Source: an uncultured Granulosicoccus sp. (GTDB lineage Bacteria; Pseudomonadota; Gammaproteobacteria; Granulosicoccales; Granulosicoccaceae). Taken from it: a stretch of 64,000 nucleotides of DNA. The position numbers and the translations under genes were made by a program. The DNA lies in assembly GCA_947499955.1 (NCBI GenBank), contig CANMQI010000027.1, positions 1-64,000 of the forward strand. Reading direction: 5' to 3'. The stretch's first letter is position 1. Every line of letters begins with the position of its first letter. Below, piece by piece: positions 42,018-50,566 of the stretch. A model generated the notes under the pieces. It was not told where the DNA came from. It did not search any database and saw nothing but the letters and a program-made list of their open reading frames with translations.

Positions 42018-43130
42018 ATGATTTCAACCGCCTCACCATTCAGATTCAAACCGGCGACGCTGCTTGCCGCCGCCCTGTTGACGACGGCTTTCTCGACCGC
42101 ATCCCTTGCTCTCGAACTGGATACCTACGCCGAGATATCGGATACCCGCCCAGGCAATATCACGATCACACCTGACGGACGAGTCATCATCACTCAACAG
42201 CCACTGGACGCCCCGGAATTGCGAGTCGTGCAAGTACTGGCCGATGGCAGCAAGCAACCCTACCCGACTCTCGACTGGGCAGATGGCCCTGATAGCGGGG
42301 AGGTCGGCATTGCTGCCACCATCGGCATTACCACCGATAGCCAGGGTATCGTCTGGATTCTGGACATGGGCAGCGAGACATCACCGGCACAGTTCGTAGC
42401 ATGGGACAGCAAGTCTGACACTCTGCACAAGGTCATCGAGATTCCAGCAGAAGTCATACGGCCCATCTCCTTTCTGCAGGACTTCGCTCTGGACGAAGAT
42501 CGTGGTCAGCTGTACATTGCCGACATGACGTTCACCTCCCCTGCCAGTGCCGCGCAGCCCGCCTTCATCGTGGTAGATATCGAATCGGGCGCCGCCCGTC
42601 GCGTTCTACAGTCCGATCCCGCGCTCATGCCGGTAGAGCACGATGTCGTTATCAAGCAATCCCTCATGGGGCTCAGGGATGACGAAGACAAGGCCGTTGG
42701 CTGGAAAATGGGCTTGAACCCGATTTCCATCGATCCCGACTTCGAATATGTCTACTTCGGCACCGTCAACGGTAATGATGTTTTCAGACTGCCTGCTGCG
42801 GCACTTGCCGACAACACTCTGGATGATGCCGCGCTCTCCGCACAGATCGAAACCTACGCACAGAAGCGCCCATCCGATGGCTTTATCGTCGACGACCAGG
42901 GCCGCATAATATCCGGCGACATCGAGGCATCTGCAATCGGCATGGCCACACCTGCCGGATATGAAATCATTGCACAAGACGACATACGCCTGGCCTGGCC
43001 GGATGGTTTCGCCTTCGCGCCGGACGGCACCCTGTATGTCACCACCAACCAACTCAACAATCACCCGGCTCTGAATGAAGGGGAAGATAGCAGCGACAAG
43101 CGCTACTTCATCCTGACAATCAAGCCTTGA
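42018..43130 (+). CDS. Exported major royal jelly/yellow-family (SMP-30-like) beta-propeller protein
   Basis: 370 residues with a signal peptide ending AFSTASLA. The mature part is a predicted six-bladed propeller of the MRJP family: GNITITPDGRVIIT, IWILDMGSE, FALDEDRGQLYIADM, LNPISIDPDFEYVYFGTVNGNDVFRLP and FAFAPDGTLYVTTNQLNN. Bacterial members are periplasmic, and suggested activities are lactonase or quinone-related, unproven. It lies 48 bases after the ABM gene and 26 bases before the preferred MDR start. Confidence 0.85.
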   Translation: MISTASPFRFKPATLLAAALLTTAFSTASLALELDTYAEISDTRPGNITITPDGRVIITQQPLDAPELRVVQVLADGSKQPYPTLDWADGPDSGEVGIAATIGITTDSQGIVWILDMGSETSPAQFVAWDSKSDTLHKVIEIPAEVIRPISFLQDFALDEDRGQLYIADMTFTSPASAAQPAFIVVDIESGAARRVLQSDPALMPVEHDVVIKQSLMGLRDDEDKAVGWKMGLNPISIDPDFEYVYFGTVNGNDVFRLPAAALADNTLDDAALSAQIETYAQKRPSDGFIVDDQGRIISGDIEASAIGMATPAGYEIIAQDDIRLAWPDGFAFAPDGTLYVTTNQLNNHPALNEGEDSSDKRYFILTIKP

Positions 43131-43156
43131 TCACATCACTCAAGAGATTCAAGATC

Positions 43157-44167
43157 ATGAAAGCTGTTGCACTGACTCACTACCTGCCCGTTGAAAACCC
43201 CGATGCGTTTCTGGATGTCGAACTCGACAAACCTGTTGCCGAAGGTCGCGACATACTCGTTGCAGTCAAGGCGGTGTCCATCAACCCCGTGGATACCAAA
43301 GTACGATCCCCCAAGGATACGGTAGAGGAAACGCCCCGAGTGCTGGGCTGGGACGCCAGTGGCGTCGTCGAGTCCGTGGGCCCCGATGCCACACTCTTCA
43401 AGCCAGGTGACGAGGTCTATTACGCCGGTGACATCACACGCTCCGGTAGCAATGCAGAATTTCAGCTGGTGGATGAGCGTATTGTCGGTACCAAACCGGC
43501 AAGCCTGGGATTTGCAGAAGCGGCTGCATTGCCACTGACCACGATCACGGCTTATGAAGCCTTCTTCGATCGACTCGGCATTCATCGTGATGGCGAAAAC
43601 AAGGGTCAGTCAATCCTGATCATCGGCGCCGGTGGCGGTGTCGGCTCCATCGGCATCCAGCTCGCCAAGGCGGCCGGACTGGTCGTCATTGCCACGGCTT
43701 CTCGGCCTGAAACCAGTGACTGGGTCAAGGAACTGGGCGCCGACCATGTCGTGAACCACCGTGAACCCATGGTGGAACAGGTTCGCGCTCTGGGCTTCGA
43801 ACACGTGGATCACATCGCCATCTTCAATGACATGCGTCACTGGGAAACTGCTGTCGAGCTGATTCGACCTCAAGGTGGCATCGTCACCATCGATGCCACC
43901 GACTTGCCGATGCCCATGGACGGCATGAAGGTCAAGGCAGCCAGCCTGCATTGGGAATTCATGTTCACCCGTGCAATGCATCAGACACCCGACATGATCG
44001 AACAGCACAAGCTGCTGAACTATGTCGCCGCGGAAATCGATGCAGGTCGTATTCGAACAACGCTTGACACCGTGCTCAGCCCCATCAATGCCGAGAATAT
44101 TCGCAAGGCGCATGCGCTTGTTGAAACAGGCAAGGCGCGTGGCAAGATTGTTGTTGAATCGTTCTGA
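43157..44167 (+). CDS. MDR-family zinc-independent NADPH:quinone-type oxidoreductase
   Basis: 336 residues from ATG 43157 (MKAVALTHYLPVENP). A TTG at 43127 is in frame but overlaps the previous stop. GroES-like domain to about 130 (SINPVDTKVR, RVLGWDASGVVESVG), then the Rossmann domain with IIGAGGGVGSIGIQLAKAAG. The zinc-ligand cysteines of alcohol dehydrogenases are missing, which places it with the quinone-reductase-like branch often annotated as zinc-type alcohol dehydrogenase-like. Last gene of the LysR-divergent set, followed by a strong terminator. Confidence 0.88.
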   Translation: MKAVALTHYLPVENPDAFLDVELDKPVAEGRDILVAVKAVSINPVDTKVRSPKDTVEETPRVLGWDASGVVESVGPDATLFKPGDEVYYAGDITRSGSNAEFQLVDERIVGTKPASLGFAEAAALPLTTITAYEAFFDRLGIHRDGENKGQSILIIGAGGGVGSIGIQLAKAAGLVVIATASRPETSDWVKELGADHVVNHREPMVEQVRALGFEHVDHIAIFNDMRHWETAVELIRPQGGIVTIDATDLPMPMDGMKVKAASLHWEFMFTRAMHQTPDMIEQHKLLNYVAAEIDAGRIRTTLDTVLSPINAENIRKAHALVETGKARGKIVVESF

Positions 44168-44182
44168 GTAAACACTGACTGA

Positions 44183-44261
44183 AGGAGGCCTCGAAGCATC
44201 AGGGCCTCCTGTTGTACTATTTTCACTATCGGGGCCGACTGTCACAGTCGACCCCGATTTT
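44183..44261. terminator. Two hairpins forming a bidirectional terminator
   Basis: Hairpin 1: AGGAGGCC (44183-44190) with GGCCTCCT (44203-44210). Hairpin 2: 15-base arms at 44228-44242 and 44244-44258 with one mismatch (ATCGGGG and CGACTGT blocks), followed by TTTT to 44261. They lie between the ends of the convergent genes at 44167 and 44272, so they likely stop both transcripts. Confidence 0.7.
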
Positions 44262-44271
44262 CAGGATTCAG

Positions 44272-44685
44272 CTACCCGGCAGCCTGATCGGTATCGAATA
44301 CCGCATCCACAGGCACTTGCATGCCATTGAGTAGATGATTGGTTCGTCCCGCAGTCATGACGATACGCAGCAGCTCGGCGTGTTCTGCATCACTCATTCC
44401 TCGCGCCTTGGCAGCCGCCGTGTGTGAGTGAACGCAATACTGGCAGGCATTGGCTATGGAGACCGCGAGATACACCATCTCCTTCGTCTTGAAGTCGATC
44501 AGTGTTTCCGTTGCCATCAGATCGCGCACATCACGCCAGACGTTCTCCAGCAGATCGGCATCGAAGGCAAGGTAACGCCAGAGGTTGTTGATGTAGTCCG
44601 TACCGCGCATCTGGCGTATTTCATCAAATACGGCCTTGACCCGAGGATCCTCCTCGCGGTCAGCATTCAGTTCAATGGTAGCCAT
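44272..44685 (-). CDS. AhpD-like/carboxymuconolactone decarboxylase family protein
   Basis: 137 residues. The CMD/AhpD helical domain carries the redox motif C81-Q-Y-C84 with H88 (CxxCxxxH) preceded by Glu69 (KTKEMVYLAVS), the pattern of AhpD-type peroxidase partners. Members either reduce peroxidatic proteins or lack known substrate. It lies 56 bases downstream of the Tat cyclase on the same strand, with AAGGG upstream of its ATG. A shared role in aromatic or hydroxylactone metabolism is possible but unproven. Confidence 0.88.
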   Translation of the reverse strand: MATIELNADREEDPRVKAVFDEIRQMRGTDYINNLWRYLAFDADLLENVWRDVRDLMATETLIDFKTKEMVYLAVSIANACQYCVHSHTAAAKARGMSDAEHAELLRIVMTAGRTNHLLNGMQVPVDAVFDTDQAAG

Positions 44686-44741
44686 CAGTCAGCCCTTGCA
44701 GTGCAGTCGTCGGTAATGAAAGTAGTCCACGTTGGGCGCGT

Positions 44742-45584
44742 TCATACCATTGCAAATACACGACAGGGACCGCCGGTACCTCCACGATGCTTCGGTGCGC
44801 CAACAACCAGTGTTGCCCCTTTCGCGGGCAGCTTGTCCAGATTGGCGATATTCTCTATCCCCCAGCGATTGCTAGGCAACCAGGCATAGTGGGTAGCGAA
44901 GTCCGGTGACATGCCATGATCCAGTGACAGTGTATCCACAGCAATACCCACGGCTCCGGTTTCCTCCATCAGCATCTGCACAGCGTCTACATGGAAACCG
45001 GGATAATGCTGTACTCCATCATCATCGCTGTTACGAAACCTTGCCTCATTCACATACCGGGCCCAACCGGAGTGCATCGCAACACAGGCCTTATCCGGAA
45101 TATCACCGTTGCTGGCAATCCACGCCTTGATATCTTCAGGCGTCAGCTGCGTATCCGCATCGGATTCTGCGCGGCTGGCAATATCGATGATGCAAAGAGG
45201 CACAACGAGATTCTCCACGGGAATCTCCGCAACCGATTGACCATCAGCGGAGAAATGCAAGGGTGCATCAATATGGGTACCGGTATGTTCATTCACGTTG
45301 TAGGTGAACAGATTGAATCCGTTATCCTTGAAGTTGTAGAGTTGATCCATGGAGAACCCGGATTCACCGAAGAAGGTAGGGAAATCAGGATGCAGCTCAT
45401 GCGTCAGATCCTCCACGGTACTGGCACCCTGAGCAAGCGATGGCGTTGCAACAGCCCCGGCGCCGGCAGCAATCGTGGCGCCGATGGCGGCCCGTTTCAG
45501 AAAATCACGCCGAGCGGATTCGTCCGCTGAGCCCGTCTCCAGCATTCTCTTCTTGACGGCATTGATGACACATAGATCGCACAT
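44742..45584 (-). CDS. Tat-exported cyclase family protein (kynurenine formamidase-like)
   Basis: 280 residues. The cyclase signature H100-TGT-H104-I-D106-AP-L-H110 is the metal/catalytic motif of the HxGTHxDxPxH family, which hydrolyses amides or lactones such as N-formylkynurenine. A twin-arginine signal RRDFLKRAAIG begins at residue 25 and is followed by a hydrophobic stretch ending at about 51. Ahead of it lies an unusual 24-residue lead with C2-D-L-C5 and VKKRM. The start at ATG 45584 has GGAG about nine bases upstream, so the lead is translated. It forms a pair with the AhpD-like gene. Confidence 0.88.
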   Translation of the reverse strand: MCDLCVINAVKKRMLETGSADESARRDFLKRAAIGATIAAGAGAVATPSLAQGASTVEDLTHELHPDFPTFFGESGFSMDQLYNFKDNGFNLFTYNVNEHTGTHIDAPLHFSADGQSVAEIPVENLVVPLCIIDIASRAESDADTQLTPEDIKAWIASNGDIPDKACVAMHSGWARYVNEARFRNSDDDGVQHYPGFHVDAVQMLMEETGAVGIAVDTLSLDHGMSPDFATHYAWLPSNRWGIENIANLDKLPAKGATLVVGAPKHRGGTGGPCRVFAMV

Positions 45585-45823
45585 CCTGACAGTCTCCTGA
45601 TTGGAAATCGATATGAAGTTCTCTGGCGTACTCGAAAAAGCCTGATAAACCTGAAGTGCCCTCGATATTCACAGCCATGGCGACTACAGGTCTTGATCTG
45701 ATCCTAATGGCGAGCGCACTGTCGAGTAAAGCAATTTATGCACTTGAAAGCAGGTCGCCCCTGCTGCACCATTTTTGACCATGCCACGACTGGTACGGCA
45801 AGATCATCCAGACGATGTCGCAC

Positions 45824-46285
45824 TCACGACAATTTCAAGGTCATGAAACAACTGAAGGGATCTTCAACGTAGTCACTGAACGGACCGCAGAAGCGAAAGC
45901 CGAATCGCTCGTAGAGTGCATGTGCCGGATCGAAGGCAGCACCGGAGCCCGTCTCGAGACTCAGTTGGGTGTAGGACCTGCCAGCAGCTTCCTGAATGAG
46001 GTGGGAAAGAATCGCGGAGGCGACACCCTTGCGTCGATGTGCACTCGATGTCCGCATGGATTTCAGCTCACCATGCGTCTTGTCCAGCTCCTTCAGCGCC
46101 CCACAGCCGAGCAGGGCATCATCATTGTCTCGTACAACCCAGAACGTCACATCGGGTGCACGCAGGCCGGACAAGTCCAGTGCATGAATACTGTCTGCCG
46201 GCGAATGCTTCGCCATATCATCCAGATGCTCAGCCAACAGTTCCACGACATCCGCACTCGACAGATCGTCCTCGATGATTTTCAT
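45824..46285 (-). CDS. GNAT-family N-acetyltransferase
   Basis: 153 residues of a single GNAT fold. The acetyl-CoA-binding motif A is seen as HGELKSMRTSSAHRRKGVASAIL (in pieces; RRKGVA is the Q/RxxGxG/A loop). LSLETGSGAAFDPAHALYERFGF is the motif-B region with the catalytic Tyr. Like YsnE-type small acetyltransferases. Substrate unknown. It sits between the cyclase pair and larB, with no operon link evident to either. Confidence 0.87.
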   Translation of the reverse strand: MKIIEDDLSSADVVELLAEHLDDMAKHSPADSIHALDLSGLRAPDVTFWVVRDNDDALLGCGALKELDKTHGELKSMRTSSAHRRKGVASAILSHLIQEAAGRSYTQLSLETGSGAAFDPAHALYERFGFRFCGPFSDYVEDPFSCFMTLKLS

Positions 46286-46356
46286 GCGTTTACCTCTGTC
46301 GATGACCTCATGCCGATTCTACCGTGACACCGGCAGATGTTGACAGCGGTGCGCAC

Positions 46357-47031
46357 TCAGGATTTCGCGTTGACACCCAATAACTTTACCGCAAGTGCCG
46401 CAGCCCCAAAGCCGTTGTCGATGTTCACAACTGCAATACCCGGCACACAACTGCTCAACGCCGAGTTCAGGGCGACATGCCCCCCGGCCCCCACCCCGTA
46501 CCCGACAGACACGGGTACGGCAATGACGGGAATGGGTACCAGCCCTGCCAGAACACTGAACAACGCCCCTTCCATCCCGGCAACGGCAATCAACAGCGAG
46601 TACTCCGATAGCTCTTCTGCCAGTTCGGTCAGTCGCCACAGACCGGCAACACCGACATCCACATATCGCGCAGCCGGCTCTCCCAGATACTGCAATGACT
46701 GTTCTATTTCCGCGACCACCGGTACATCGGAGGTGCCTGCGGCAACAATGGCGACACGAACAGGCCGTCCCCGCAACTGCTCTTCTGCAGACATCTCGGC
46801 AACCACCACAGTCCTGGCCTGTGCATGGTAGTGAATCCGCCCCGGCAACTGCTCGGCCAGTATGGCGGCTTTCTCGGCCTGCACCCTTGTCATGAGCACT
46901 CGCTGCTGCCGCGCCAATACCTGTCGCGCAATATCCAGCAATTGCTCACGACTCTTGCTTTCGGCCAGCACCACCTCAGGGACGCGGGTTCGCGCACCAC
47001 GCTCCCAGTCGAAACGAACATCATCAGCCAC
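46357..47031 (-). CDS. larB: LarB, pyridinium-3,5-biscarboxylic acid mononucleotide synthase
   Basis: 224 residues from GTG 47031, with AGGAGG eight bases upstream (47040-47045). The AIR-carboxylase-like domain carries VAIVAAGTSDVPVVAEIEQ, YVDVGVAGLWRL, IAVAGMEGALFSVLAGL and VIAVPVSVGYG, the LarB blocks. LarB carboxylates nicotinic acid adenine dinucleotide and cleaves it to start the nickel-pincer (NPN) cofactor of lactate racemase. Last gene of the lar operon, 66 bases after larE, with a hexanucleotide repeat directly ahead of its ribosome-binding site. Confidence 0.93.
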   Translation of the reverse strand: MADDVRFDWERGARTRVPEVVLAESKSREQLLDIARQVLARQQRVLMTRVQAEKAAILAEQLPGRIHYHAQARTVVVAEMSAEEQLRGRPVRVAIVAAGTSDVPVVAEIEQSLQYLGEPAARYVDVGVAGLWRLTELAEELSEYSLLIAVAGMEGALFSVLAGLVPIPVIAVPVSVGYGVGAGGHVALNSALSSCVPGIAVVNIDNGFGAAALAVKLLGVNAKS

Positions 47032-47044
47032 GCAGGCAACCTCC

Positions 47045-47075
<31 letters not shown>

Positions 47076-47097
47076 AAATCGATTATTGCAACTGCGA

Positions 47098-47943
47098 TCA
47101 TTGACTGTCCGGCTTGTGCAGAAAGGCACTGCCACGACGGTAGCTGTCGATACCGGCAAAGCGCCGGCCGTCAGCATCGATACGCTGCTGTAGTTCTTCC
47201 GTCAGTTCGGACCATTGCGCCGAATGACTCTGTTGCAATGCTTCGGGCACTTCGATTCGCACCCCCTCAGCCGTGATCCGGCAACGCAAGTCACCCGGCC
47301 CGAGCACATCTGCCAGAAACCGTTCGGTGCGATGCACGAACAACAGATCGTCGGCATTGATGACAATGCCCGTTTCAACACGACTCGACAGACAAGGTTG
47401 CGCGGGAAGCTCGGCGACATCCTCCAGCTTCTGATGACGGGCAATGGCTCGCACCATCGCCTTGTTGATACTTGCATCGATCAGGGGATGCACCACCTGT
47501 TTTTCGCTGGCGGCCAGCAAGCCGGGGCGATAGTCACCCAGATCATCCAGATTGGCACCACTGGCGATAGGGCCGTCCCAGACTTCACTCAACCGGGTGT
47601 AGAGATTGGTCTTGCAGTAATAGCATCGATTGACCGGGTTCTTCCGGTAGCGTTCATCGGCAAACTCTCTGGCGTCGACCCACTCGACCGACCAGCCAAA
47701 ACGCTTCGCGTGATGGCGTACGCGTTCACCGGCGTCCTCCGGCACGGCAGGTGACATGGCGTGCACCAGCTGCAGACGATCACCGAGTACATCATGCGCC
47801 ACCGAGGCCAGCGTCATACTGTCAACCCCGCCACTGACAGCCACTGCCAGTCGTGGGTATGTCCGCAACTGCTTGCGTAGCCGCTCCAACGCTGCAGGCA
47901 ACTCGGCATTCTCGACAGGCATGTCAGCAGTTCTGATACTCAC
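47098..47943 (-). CDS. larE: LarE, NPN-cofactor sulfur transferase (three-cysteine type)
   Basis: 281 residues with a GTG start overlapping the larC stop (GTGA). The PP-loop SGGVDS at 37-42 adenylates the substrate. Three cysteines are visible: C107 and C110 in NRCYYCKTN and C184 in QPCLSSR. Single-Cys LarE proteins sacrifice their cysteine sulfur, while three-Cys forms hold an iron-sulfur cluster that relays sulfur. The layout here (CxxC plus a Cys 74 residues later) fits the cluster type. LarE converts the biscarboxylate intermediate to the dithiocarboxylate. ATG 47922 is an alternative start. Confidence 0.92.
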   Translation of the reverse strand: MSIRTADMPVENAELPAALERLRKQLRTYPRLAVAVSGGVDSMTLASVAHDVLGDRLQLVHAMSPAVPEDAGERVRHHAKRFGWSVEWVDAREFADERYRKNPVNRCYYCKTNLYTRLSEVWDGPIASGANLDDLGDYRPGLLAASEKQVVHPLIDASINKAMVRAIARHQKLEDVAELPAQPCLSSRVETGIVINADDLLFVHRTERFLADVLGPGDLRCRITAEGVRIEVPEALQQSHSAQWSELTEELQQRIDADGRRFAGIDSYRRGSAFLHKPDSQ

Positions 47944-49211
47944 GATTCAAACGATGCCTGCAAACGACGCGCACGCAGGCGTCTGGCCTGCAACCCCGGT
48001 GTGCGAGCCAGATCATCACTTTCCACCTTCACGGTGATTGTCCCGGAAGGACGCCTCACCACCTTGATTCCGGCCGCATCCTCACCAACACCCACCTCAT
48101 GCAGCTCTCGCTCCAGAGTTCTGCGATGCAGCGTCCGTACGCGCATCCCCAGGGTGCTGGTTTCCTCCAGGCAACGTTCACTGACGGAGGCCTCCTTGTC
48201 CGAACGACACAGCACGGTAACCATGAACATGGCCCTGCCTTTCTTGCCCATGCCAAGCTGAAAACTGGCATCCAGCACGCCGCTCTCGGCGCGTATGTAT
48301 TCCAGAGACACCGACAGCTCTTCCGGCGTCATGTCATCGATATCGAAGGACAGCTGTGCAACTTCATCAACGAGTTGGCCTGCAGAGGCCAGTGGCGCTG
48401 CCCCATGCAACTGAGCGGTATTGGACAAGGTATCGGCGCTGACTGCACCGGCACCGGTATCAATGAGCAGACAGCGCAGTACGTTCGGACGCTGTTGCAG
48501 ATCCCGTTGACCAGCACCACACCCCAGTGATCGCAGGGCGCCTGCCGGCTTCAGCACATGATCGCTCAGGCGACTGCCTTCCAGTGACAGGACCGAACGC
48601 ACAATCGCGGCCCCTGTCGGCGTGACCCGCTCACCCGGTTCGCCATCATCCCAGACGGACAGCTCTCTCAACAGCCAGGCTGTCGCCGGTGCCGGCACTG
48701 GCAACATGCCGTGTTCGGTCCTGACCAGACCTGAACCCAGTGGCAAGGCCCCGCAGCTCCAGCTCAAGGGACCTGCTCGTTCAATCAGACTGGCCGCGGC
48801 CACCACATCGACGATGGAATCCCAGTCGGCCACTTCATGGAAGTGAACCTGTTCGATATCGACGCCATGCACCTGCGCCTCGGCCTCGGCCAGCGTCAAC
48901 AGGATGGCCTGGGCGCGATGCTTCACGGCAGTGTCCAGCGCACTATCGGCCAGCCATTGCCGCAAGTCTCGATAGTTGCCCGTGCGTTTGGCAGGCTTCG
49001 CCGTGAGCTCCACCTGCAAGCGTTTGACCGTCAGCCCCTTGCTCATGCCGGCTTGCAAGCTGATGTCGACATGCGCCAGCACGCCGCAATCGTGCAGATC
49101 CTGCCAGCAGGCCTCCAGGTGCTCCGGAAACAGATCGAGCATGGCGGCGACGAACATGTCGCCGGCAATGCCGCCTACCGGTTCGAGGTGAACATGTCGC
49201 CGAGTTGTCAT
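47940..49211 (-). CDS. larC: LarC, nickel-pincer cofactor cyclometallase
   Basis: 423 residues in one frame (in some species LarC is split by a programmed frameshift; not here). N-terminal blocks are HVHLEPVGGIAGDMFVAAMLD in pieces, AQVHGVDIEQVHFHEVADWDSIVDVV and GLVRTEHGMLPVPAPAT, and the C-terminal domain has FDIDDMTPEELS and MGKKGRAMFMVTVLC. LarC inserts nickel into the NPN cofactor using CTP. The His-rich metal region of some orthologues is absent. Overlaps larA by four bases (ATGA). Confidence 0.93.
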   Translation of the reverse strand: MTTRRHVHLEPVGGIAGDMFVAAMLDLFPEHLEACWQDLHDCGVLAHVDISLQAGMSKGLTVKRLQVELTAKPAKRTGNYRDLRQWLADSALDTAVKHRAQAILLTLAEAEAQVHGVDIEQVHFHEVADWDSIVDVVAAASLIERAGPLSWSCGALPLGSGLVRTEHGMLPVPAPATAWLLRELSVWDDGEPGERVTPTGAAIVRSVLSLEGSRLSDHVLKPAGALRSLGCGAGQRDLQQRPNVLRCLLIDTGAGAVSADTLSNTAQLHGAAPLASAGQLVDEVAQLSFDIDDMTPEELSVSLEYIRAESGVLDASFQLGMGKKGRAMFMVTVLCRSDKEASVSERCLEETSTLGMRVRTLHRRTLERELHEVGVGEDAAGIKVVRRPSGTITVKVESDDLARTPGLQARRLRARRLQASFES

Positions 49212-50509
49212 GCGCCGACGGGACTGGAGACAGGCACCACATAAGGGCCCTCAGGAATGATCGCCACTGCCGGGTCTCCGTGCTCAGCCATGCTGCGAGC
49301 AATGGCCGCGGTCAGGTCATTGACCCGCTCGACGCCAGTGAGTTCGTGATCCTCATCCGACAGGCCTGTGGTGTACAGGCCGACCGTACCGGTTCGCATC
49401 GGCTTCAGCTGCATCTCTGTCTGCCATTCGTCGACATCGGCCAACTGCTTGGCCAGCAGTGTATCCAGAAAGGCATCCGGGCCCAGGGATACCAGCCGTC
49501 CCTGGGCCTCCCGGTAGTGCTGTGAACCGATGCCTTCGGCACACTCCGATGCAATGATCAAGGTACCGCCCGGCTCCAGGATATCCAGCGGCGTCACCAT
49601 GCCCTTGACGGTCTGATAGTAGGTCTGGTCCAGCGGGTAGCCGGCAGAGGATGTCACCACCGTGTGGAATTTTCGTCCTACGGCAATCTCGGTAAATCCA
49701 CGCACGAATTCCACGGCCTTCAGGTGGCTGGCAATGACCTCGCCGAAGGTGGCGTACACCAGTCGTCGATCCTCGTCGATAATGGTATTCACCGCATAGA
49801 CATCACCGAGCATGCGCACGATTTCCAGCTGCTCTTCATGCAGCGGGTTGTGCTCCAGATTGCACTGGGTCGCTGCCGGATCTTCCATGAAACGAGCACT
49901 ATGGAAAGTGCGGATGGTCTCATGATGGGCCACACCCGGTGCAATGACCTTGCGGCCCCCGGAATAACCGGCCATGAAGTGTGGCTCGACAAGACCCGTG
50001 GCGATGCGCAGATCCGCTTCGACAAAACGCCGGTCAATACCCACCGGTGTACCACGCGTCTCGGTCTTGCCAAGATCGACATGGTCCTCTTCGTTCTGTG
50101 CAAAGTGATTGACGACCGTGACGTTCTCCAGCACCCAGGGGTCCCCCACCAGTTCGGCCAGCTCGTCCCCTTCGTTAGGTCGATGCAGACCGGTGGCCAC
50201 CAGCACCGTGATGTTCTCAGCAGCAATTCCGTTGTCCATCATGATGCGGATCATCGGCTGCAGAAACACGTGGTTGGGAACCGGCCGTGTGATATCGCAG
50301 ATCAGGATGCAGGCACTGCTGCATCCCTTGCACAACTGCTCCAGGGAATCGCACCCCACCGGATTGGCCAGTGCCGCGGCAAACACTTCTGCAGCCGATG
50401 CGGCTGGTGGAAAAGGCGGCTTGCTGATGATGGTGGCCTGGGCATCATCAGGCAGATTCAGGGCCAGTGTTCCACGACCGTAGAGAAGTTCGACAGCTTT
50501 ATGACTCAT
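49208..50509 (-). CDS. larA: LarA-family nickel-dependent 2-hydroxyacid racemase/epimerase
   Basis: 433 residues. Ligand and catalytic positions are all kept: H109 in ATGLHRP, H177 in EPHFMAGYSGGRK, K187 (the covalent NPN attachment lysine in Lactiplantibacillus LarA) and H203 in TFHSARF. LarA homologues interconvert stereoisomers of 2-hydroxy acids. Lactate is only one of several known substrates, and sequence alone does not tell which applies. Upstream by 57 bases is a beta-hydroxyacid dehydrogenase, and downstream come larC, larE and larB, so the whole set is self-sufficient for cofactor synthesis. Confidence 0.92.
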   Translation of the reverse strand: MSHKAVELLYGRGTLALNLPDDAQATIISKPPFPPAASAAEVFAAALANPVGCDSLEQLCKGCSSACILICDITRPVPNHVFLQPMIRIMMDNGIAAENITVLVATGLHRPNEGDELAELVGDPWVLENVTVVNHFAQNEEDHVDLGKTETRGTPVGIDRRFVEADLRIATGLVEPHFMAGYSGGRKVIAPGVAHHETIRTFHSARFMEDPAATQCNLEHNPLHEEQLEIVRMLGDVYAVNTIIDEDRRLVYATFGEVIASHLKAVEFVRGFTEIAVGRKFHTVVTSSAGYPLDQTYYQTVKGMVTPLDILEPGGTLIIASECAEGIGSQHYREAQGRLVSLGPDAFLDTLLAKQLADVDEWQTEMQLKPMRTGTVGLYTTGLSDEDHELTGVERVNDLTAAIARSMAEHGDPAVAIIPEGPYVVPVSSPVGA

Positions 50510-50566
50510 GACAGATTTACTCGTTGTCTGCGGACACCAGGGCCCTGCCGGAAACCGGATTGAAGA

